64,000 nt of DNA from Siccirubricoccus deserti (lineage in GTDB: Bacteria; Pseudomonadota; Alphaproteobacteria; Acetobacterales; Acetobacteraceae): contig NZ_JACOMF010000012.1 of assembly GCF_014283215.1 (NCBI RefSeq), positions 62,001 through 126,000 of the forward strand, read 5' to 3'. Below are positions 59,320 to 64,000 of the stretch, in pieces. Both the position numbers and the translations under genes were made by a program. Each line of letters opens with the position of its first letter. The stretch's first letter is position 1. The notes under the pieces were generated by a model. It was not told the DNA's origin. It saw only the letters and a list, made by a program, of their open reading frames with translations, and searched no databases.

Positions 59320-62210
59320 GCCGCGGCTCCTGCCTGGTGATCCACGACGGCCTCGCAGCGGCGGCAGAGGGTGGGGTGGGCGGCGCTGGCGCCGACCTCG
59401 GGCAGGACACGCCAGCAGCGGTCGCATTTGGCGCCGGGGGCTACCTCAACTGTGGCAAGCGGACCAACATCCTGGCCCTCAGATAGCCATCCCACATCCG
59501 AAGGCGCAGGGGCTTCGGGTTGCTTGGACCGCTCTACAGCGTGTGGATCATCAACAATTATAAAGGACGACACGATGCAAACTTCAGCCCAAGCATCAGG
59601 AGTCAATAGTGACTTATCTTCACCAGAAAGCTTCAAATTGACACGTGCCTGCAGCGACGAGCCAATCTTGCCTGCGCGGCGTGCCTGCTCAAGGGAGAAT
59701 GTTGCTGAAGCGCGCAATCCCCGGATCCGCTCCCATTTCTCCGCCAGCGCCGTGTCCCGCCAGCCTTCCGGAACAAACGGGAACTCATTCAGGTGGATGC
59801 TGCCCTGCTCATCCGGGAACCGCGCCTGCCAGGCTTCCTCCGCGGTGAAGACCAGCACCGGCGCCAGCCAGGCGGTCAGGCAGCGGTGCAGCGCGTCCAG
59901 CACGGTGCGGGAGGCACGGCGCCGCGGGCTGTCCGGCGCGTCGCAGTAGAGCGCATCCTTGCGGATGTCGAAATAGAAGGCCGAGAGGTCGGTGGCGCAG
60001 AAATTATGGATCTCGGGGTAGACCCCGGTCCAATCGTAATCCTCCACCGCCTTGCGGACGCGGGCGTCCAGCTCGGTCAGCCGGTGCAGCACCCAGCGCT
60101 CCAGCTCCGGCAGTTCGGCATAAGGTACCGTCTCGCCGTCCTCGAAGCCGGCGAGGTTGCCGAGCAGCCAGCGCAGCGTGTTGCGCAGCCGGCGGTATAG
60201 CTCCGCCTGCTGCTTCAGGATCTCCGGGCCGATGCGAAGGTCCTCGGTGGTGTCGGAGTTCATCACCCAGAGGCGCAGGATATCGGCGCCATACTGCTTG
60301 ATGACCTCCTGCGGCGCGGTGACGTTGCCGAGCGACTTCGACATCTTCCGCCCGCTCTCGTCGAGCACGAAGCCATGCGTCAGCACCGCCTTGAAGGGCG
60401 CGACGCCATTGGTGCCGACCGATTCCAGCAGCGAGGAATGGAACCAGCCGCGATGCTGGTCGGAGCCTTCCAGGTAGAGGTCGGCCGGGAAGGGCAGCTT
60501 GTGCTCGGGCAGGACGAAGGCGTGGGTGGAGCCGCTTTCGAACCAGACATCGACGATGTCGGTCACCTGCTCATAGAGCGCCGGGTCGCGGTCGGGGCCG
60601 AGGAAGCGGGCGGCGGCGCCGGGCTGGTACCAGGCGTCGGCGCCCTCCTCGGCGAAGGCGGCGACGATGCGCTGCATCACCGCCGGGTCGCGCAGCGGCT
60701 CGCCGCTCTGCTTCGAGACGAAGACGGCGATCGGCACGCCCCAGGCGCGCTGCCGGCTGATGCACCAGTCGGGCCGCGCCGCGACCATGCTGCCGATGCG
60801 GTTGCGGCCGATGTCGGGAACGAAATGCGTCGCGTCGATCGCCGCAAGCGCCTTCTCGCGGATGCGCCGCTCATCATCCATGGCGATGAACCACTGCGGC
60901 GTGGCGCGGAAGATGACCGGCTTCTTCGACCGCCAGCTATGCGGGTAGCTGTGCGTCAGCCGGCCCTTCGCCACCAGCGTGCCGGCGGCCTCGCAGGCGG
61001 CGTAGACCGCGTCATGCGCCTTGAAGACGTGCAGGCCGGTGAAGCCGGGGGCGTGGATGGTGAAGGTGCCGTCGTCGGCGACGGTCTCGGGCACCGGCAG
61101 GCCATGGGCCCGGCCGAGGTTGAAATCGTCCTCACCATGGCTGGGCGCGATGTGGACGAAGCCGGTGCCGGCCTCGGTGGTGACGAAATCGCCGGCCAGC
61201 AGCGGCACGTCGAAGTCGTAACCCTGGCCGCGCAGCGGATGCGCCGCCAGCCCCCCGGCCAGATCCGCGCCCTTCAGCACGCGCCTCACCGTATGCGCGC
61301 CGAGCCCTGCATCCTTGGCGAATTGGGGCAGCAGCGGCAGGGCGACCAGCAATGTCTCGCCAGGGAGCAGATGGCTGCCCTCGGCCACGGCTTCGACATG
61401 GACCAGCGCGTAGTCGATCTCCGGCCCATAGGCGACGGCGCGGTTGCCGGGGATGGTCCAGGGGGTGGTGGTCCAGATGACGACGCTGGCCCCGGCCAGG
61501 TCCGCCGCGCCGGCGCGGTGCAGCCGGAACCGCGCCCAAAGGGTGGGGGAGACGTGGTCGTGGTACTCGATCTCCGCCTCGGCCAGGGCGGTCTTCTCGA
61601 CCGGGCTCCACATCACCGGGCGCAGGCCGCGGTAGAGCGAGCCGTTCATCAGGAATTTGCCGATCTCGCCGACGATGGCGCTCTCGGCGGAGAAATCCAT
61701 GGTGGCGTAGCGCCCGGCCCAGTCGCCGGCGACGCCGAGGCGGATGAACTCCTCCCGCTGCCGGTCCAGCCAATCCGCCGCATAGGCGCGGCATTCGGCG
61801 CGGAATTCCAGCAGGGGGACGCTATCCTTGTCCTTGCCCTTCTTGGCGTAGGTCTTCTCGATCTCCCATTCGATCGGCAAGCCGTGGCAGTCCCAGCCGG
61901 GGACGTAGTCTGCATCCTTGCCGGCCATCTGCGCGGCGCGGTTGATGACGTCCTTCAGGATCTTGTTCAGCGCGTGGCCGATGTGCAGCGGGCCATTCGC
62001 ATAGGGCGGGCCGTCATGCAGCACGAAATGCGGCCGGCCGGCGGATTGCGCCCGCAGCCGCTGCCAGAGGCCGAGCTGCTGCCAGCGGGCCAGCCACTGC
62101 GGCTCCCGCTTCGGCAGGTCGCCGCGCATCGGGAAGGGCGTGTCGGGCAGGAAGACGGTGCCGCGGTAGTCGCGGGCGGCCTGGGGCGGGGCGGCGGGGT
62201 GGTCGTTCAT
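59316..62210 (-). CDS. ileS: Isoleucyl-tRNA synthetase
   Basis: 964-residue class I synthetase charging tRNA-Ile. HIGH is in YANGPLHIGHALNKILKD; KMSKS is in ESGRKMSKSLGN; the editing domain shows the TTTPWTIPGNRA and HIAPSHGEDDF blocks. The C-terminal zinc fingers CDRCW and CRRC are intact. Within the anticodon-side C-terminal part, DNA at about 59441-59715 (residues about 830-920) is much poorer in GC than the rest and uses AT-ending codons, while the protein still reads as normal IleS. The gene sits between ribF (upstream) and lspA. Confidence 0.97.
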   Translation of the reverse strand: MNDHPAAPPQAARDYRGTVFLPDTPFPMRGDLPKREPQWLARWQQLGLWQRLRAQSAGRPHFVLHDGPPYANGPLHIGHALNKILKDVINRAAQMAGKDADYVPGWDCHGLPIEWEIEKTYAKKGKDKDSVPLLEFRAECRAYAADWLDRQREEFIRLGVAGDWAGRYATMDFSAESAIVGEIGKFLMNGSLYRGLRPVMWSPVEKTALAEAEIEYHDHVSPTLWARFRLHRAGAADLAGASVVIWTTTPWTIPGNRAVAYGPEIDYALVHVEAVAEGSHLLPGETLLVALPLLPQFAKDAGLGAHTVRRVLKGADLAGGLAAHPLRGQGYDFDVPLLAGDFVTTEAGTGFVHIAPSHGEDDFNLGRAHGLPVPETVADDGTFTIHAPGFTGLHVFKAHDAVYAACEAAGTLVAKGRLTHSYPHSWRSKKPVIFRATPQWFIAMDDERRIREKALAAIDATHFVPDIGRNRIGSMVAARPDWCISRQRAWGVPIAVFVSKQSGEPLRDPAVMQRIVAAFAEEGADAWYQPGAAARFLGPDRDPALYEQVTDIVDVWFESGSTHAFVLPEHKLPFPADLYLEGSDQHRGWFHSSLLESVGTNGVAPFKAVLTHGFVLDESGRKMSKSLGNVTAPQEVIKQYGADILRLWVMNSDTTEDLRIGPEILKQQAELYRRLRNTLRWLLGNLAGFEDGETVPYAELPELERWVLHRLTELDARVRKAVEDYDWTGVYPEIHNFCATDLSAFYFDIRKDALYCDAPDSPRRRASRTVLDALHRCLTAWLAPVLVFTAEEAWQARFPDEQGSIHLNEFPFVPEGWRDTALAEKWERIRGLRASATFSLEQARRAGKIGSSLQARVNLKLSGEDKSLLTPDAWAEVCIVSSFIIVDDPHAVERSKQPEAPAPSDVGWLSEGQDVGPLATVEVAPGAKCDRCWRVLPEVGASAAHPTLCRRCEAVVDHQAGAAA

Positions 62211-62396
62211 CGGGGCGGTCTCCGGCCGCCCTTGGGCCGGCGGCGGGTCGGTGGTGGCAGGCGCTTCGGCTCCCGGCCCCTAGCTGGGGACCGGGCCGGT
62301 AATTCGCAGCAGGACCACCGGGTGCAACATGGCAGGCTTATGCGGAGCGGAGGGCATCAGGGTCAAGCGGGCGGCAGGCCGGCCACCCCCAGCCTA

Positions 62397-63392
62397 TCAG
62401 AGCCCCGCCAGCGCCGTCCGCGCATCCTCGGCATCCTGGGCGATCGCCGCCTTCAGCTCCTCCAGCCCGGCGAATTTCGCATCCGCCCGCAGGAAATGCC
62501 GCAGCCGGACGCCGATCTCCTGACCGTAGAGGTCGCCCTCGTAATCGAAGATGTAGGTCTCCAGCCGGGTCTCCGGATCGCCGCCAAGGGTTGGACGGCG
62601 GCCGATGTTGGAGACACCCTTCAGCTCCCGCCCATCCGGCAGGCTGACCGTCACCGCATAGACCCCGCGCGCCGGCTCCAGATGCCGCCCCAGCCAGATA
62701 TTCGCCGTCGGCCAGCCCAGCACCCGGCCGAGCTTGTCGCCATGCACCACCTCGCCGCGTACCTCCCAGGGCCGGCCGAGCATCGCCGTGGCCCGTTCCG
62801 GATAGCCGTCCTGCAGCACCCGGCGGATGCGGGTGGAGGAGATCGGCCCCTGCGCATCGGCCACCGGCGGCACCACGGTCAGTCCCATGCCGGCCGCCTC
62901 GGCCAGCACCGCCAGGGTCCCGGCGTCGCCGCCGCGGCGGTGGCCGAAGGCGAAATCCTGGCCGCAGGAGAGGTGGACGGCGCCCACGCCATCGCGCAGC
63001 ACCGCCTCGAAGAAGACCTCCGCCGGCATCGTCGCCAGCGCCGCATCGAAATGCAGTGCCAGCACCAGCACCGCCCCGGCTTCGCCCAGCGCCCGCGCCT
63101 TGGCCGGCAGCAGGGTCAGGCGGAAGGGCGGGTCGTCAGGGCGGAAATGCTCGCGCGGGTGCGGCTCGAAGGTCAGCACCGCCAGCGGCGCCTGGGGCCG
63201 CGCCGCATGCGCCGCCCGCAGCACCGCCAGATGGCCGAGATGCACCCCATCCATGTTGCCGAGCGCCACCGTCGCGCCGCGCAGCGCCGGCGGCAGCGCC
63301 CGCCAGTCGCCGAGCACCAGTGGCGCGGCGGTGTTCATCTGCGGCCGAATCAACTCCCCAGCCTCCGTCCTCCGTCCCTCGGACGCGGTCAT
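62397..63392 (-). CDS. ribF: Bifunctional riboflavin kinase/FAD synthetase
   Basis: 331-residue RibF making FMN and FAD from riboflavin. The nucleotidyl-transfer domain has VALGNMDGVHLGH (usually GNFDGVH), TFEPHPREHF, and SSTRIRRVL; the flavokinase domain has GWPTANI, GVYAVTV and the final LETYIFDYEGDLYGQEIGVRLRHFLR. The start at 63392 overlaps the MaoC stop (ATGA) and is preferred; MNTAAPL at 63338, which has a poor ribosome site, would give 313 residues and match the usual family N-terminus better. Upstream of ileS, a standard order. Confidence 0.95.
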   Translation of the reverse strand: MTASEGRRTEAGELIRPQMNTAAPLVLGDWRALPPALRGATVALGNMDGVHLGHLAVLRAAHAARPQAPLAVLTFEPHPREHFRPDDPPFRLTLLPAKARALGEAGAVLVLALHFDAALATMPAEVFFEAVLRDGVGAVHLSCGQDFAFGHRRGGDAGTLAVLAEAAGMGLTVVPPVADAQGPISSTRIRRVLQDGYPERATAMLGRPWEVRGEVVHGDKLGRVLGWPTANIWLGRHLEPARGVYAVTVSLPDGRELKGVSNIGRRPTLGGDPETRLETYIFDYEGDLYGQEIGVRLRHFLRADAKFAGLEELKAAIAQDAEDARTALAGL

Positions 63393-63841
63393 TCCGCCGC
63401 TGCCGCCGCCGCGGCCCGGGTCTGCCGGCTGGGGACGGAGACATAGGCCTCGCCCTCCAGCACCGGCTCGCCGGCGACGGTGCAGATGGTGCGCAGGGTG
63501 GCGCGGTGCTTGTCCGGATGCAGCGCCAGCACCTCGACCGTCGCCGTCACCGTCTCGCCGATGCGGACCGGGGCGCGGAATTTCAGCGACTGCGACATGT
63601 AGATCGTGCCCGGGCCGGGCAGCTGGGTGCCGAGCACCTTGGTGATCAGCCCGGCCGCCAGCATGCCATGGGCAATCCGCTCGCCGAAGATCGTTCCCCT
63701 GGCGTATTCGGCATTCAGGTGCATCGGGTTGGTGTCGCCGGTGACGGCGGCGAAAAGCACGATGTCGGCTTCGGTGATGGTCTTGCCGAAGCTCGCCTTC
63801 TGGCCGACTGCCAGATCCTCGAAATACATGCCGTCCGACAT
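63389..63841 (-). CDS. MaoC-like hydratase/dehydratase family protein
   Basis: 150-residue hotdog-fold protein of the MaoC family ((R)-specific enoyl-CoA hydratase-like): YFEDLAVGQKASFGKTITEADIVLFAAVTGDTNPMHLNAEYA with the catalytic aspartate and histidine in GDTNPMH, and the second conserved stretch FGERIAHGMLAAGLITKVLG. It would hydrate (R)-3-hydroxyacyl/enoyl-CoA; the chain length is unknown. The stop overlaps the ribF start. MaoC next to ribF-ileS is seen in other Rhodospirillales. Confidence 0.9.
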   Translation of the reverse strand: MSDGMYFEDLAVGQKASFGKTITEADIVLFAAVTGDTNPMHLNAEYARGTIFGERIAHGMLAAGLITKVLGTQLPGPGTIYMSQSLKFRAPVRIGETVTATVEVLALHPDKHRATLRTICTVAGEPVLEGEAYVSVPSRQTRAAAAAAAE

Positions 63842-63907
63842 TCCGGGTCCTGCTCCTCGGGGGCGCCCGGTCTACCGTCGGGGCCGCGGGTGGACAAGCG
63901 CGGGCAT

Positions 63908-63931
63908 GGCAGCCCTTATACCGGGGCTGCC
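63908..63931. repeat. Short perfect inverted repeat
   Basis: GGCAGCCC (63908-63915) and GGGCTGCC (63924-63931) with the loop TTATACCG. It lies between the divergent maoC and the edge gene at 63947, 16 bases before that start. Possible operator or leader hairpin. Confidence 0.4.
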
Positions 63932-63946
63932 AGAGGACCCTGACCC

Positions 63947-64000
63947 ATGCCCCGTACCGAGATCGGCTCCTCCGACCGCCTGCTTGCCGAGCTGCGGGGC
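63947..64000 (+). CDS. Start of a gene cut by window edge, possibly ptsP-like
   Basis: Only 18 codons are visible: MPRTEIGSSDRLLAELRG. The ATG follows AGAGGACCC. The tail LLAELRG resembles the start of the GAF domain of PtsP (nitrogen PTS enzyme I) in related bacteria, where a LLRRLRE-like stretch comes first, but 18 residues cannot settle it. Divergent from maoC. Confidence 0.3.
   Translation, partial: MPRTEIGSSDRLLAELRG

Overview
The window is high-GC DNA from an alphaproteobacterium. It is most like an Acetobacteraceae/Roseomonas-type genome. The basis is the gene set rather than any database match: homospermidine synthase beside an ornithine decarboxylase, COQ9 near rpsU, hisZ-purA, a maoC-ribF-ileS-lspA-DUF3035-M16-M16 block, and four Bug/TctC periplasmic binding proteins with no TctA/TctB in view. 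No tRNA, rRNA, phage, transposase or CRISPR array was seen.

Layout. 1-5971: gamma-glutamyltransferase (cut by the window edge), a DJ-1/PfpI protein, a DUF2795 protein, then two tandem near-copies of a TctC-type binding protein, the second joined to a zinc alcohol dehydrogenase. 6005-9976 (minus): a polyamine block of agmatinase, ornithine decarboxylase and homospermidine synthase. A long structured leader holding a 16-codon ORF lies in front of the decarboxylase. 10037-13731: NIPSNAP protein, divergent LysR regulator, and a pair of genes whose second member is a cysteine form of the UGSC selenoprotein-like family, then a glutathione transferase. 13729-13875: a small palindromic (MITE-like) element that supplies the stop codons of both flanking genes. 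13873-22919: accessory catabolic genes (Asp/Glu/hydantoin racemase family, class III CoA-transferase, MFS permease, enolase-superfamily enzyme, class V aminotransferase, CMD-family protein, metallo-hydrolase, GntR regulator, GST). 22920-23825: no intact gene, one apparent gene remnant.

23826-27872 is housekeeping: rpsU, def, COQ9, hisZ, purA. 28232-33360 carries a third TctC protein and a polysaccharide group (GT4, flippase, GT2). 33480-39853 runs on the plus strand: msrA-msrB, then overlapping genes for a beta-propeller protein, a NodB-like deacetylase and a membrane fatty-acid hydroxylase, then a kelch protein and a BaiN-type flavoprotein. 39911-42303: two small proteins, a GST and a fourth TctC. 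42353-50898: tadA, a class I amidotransferase, rluB-like pseudouridine synthase, rsmD, then two glycosyltransferase genes (one a GT2-GT4 fusion) and a large protein of unknown function joined by start/stop overlaps. 50906-63841 (minus): small ATPase, SRPBCC protein, mutL, pgi, two M16 peptidases, a DUF3035 lipoprotein, lspA, ileS, ribF, maoC. A plus-strand gene begins at 63947 and runs off the end.

The points most worth checking are the leader of the ornithine decarboxylase, the UGSC-like pair, the palindromic elements whose outer TAG ends serve as stop codons, the mosaic tandem TctC copies, and an AT-rich patch inside ileS. All functions are inferred from sequence motifs by eye; no search was run.
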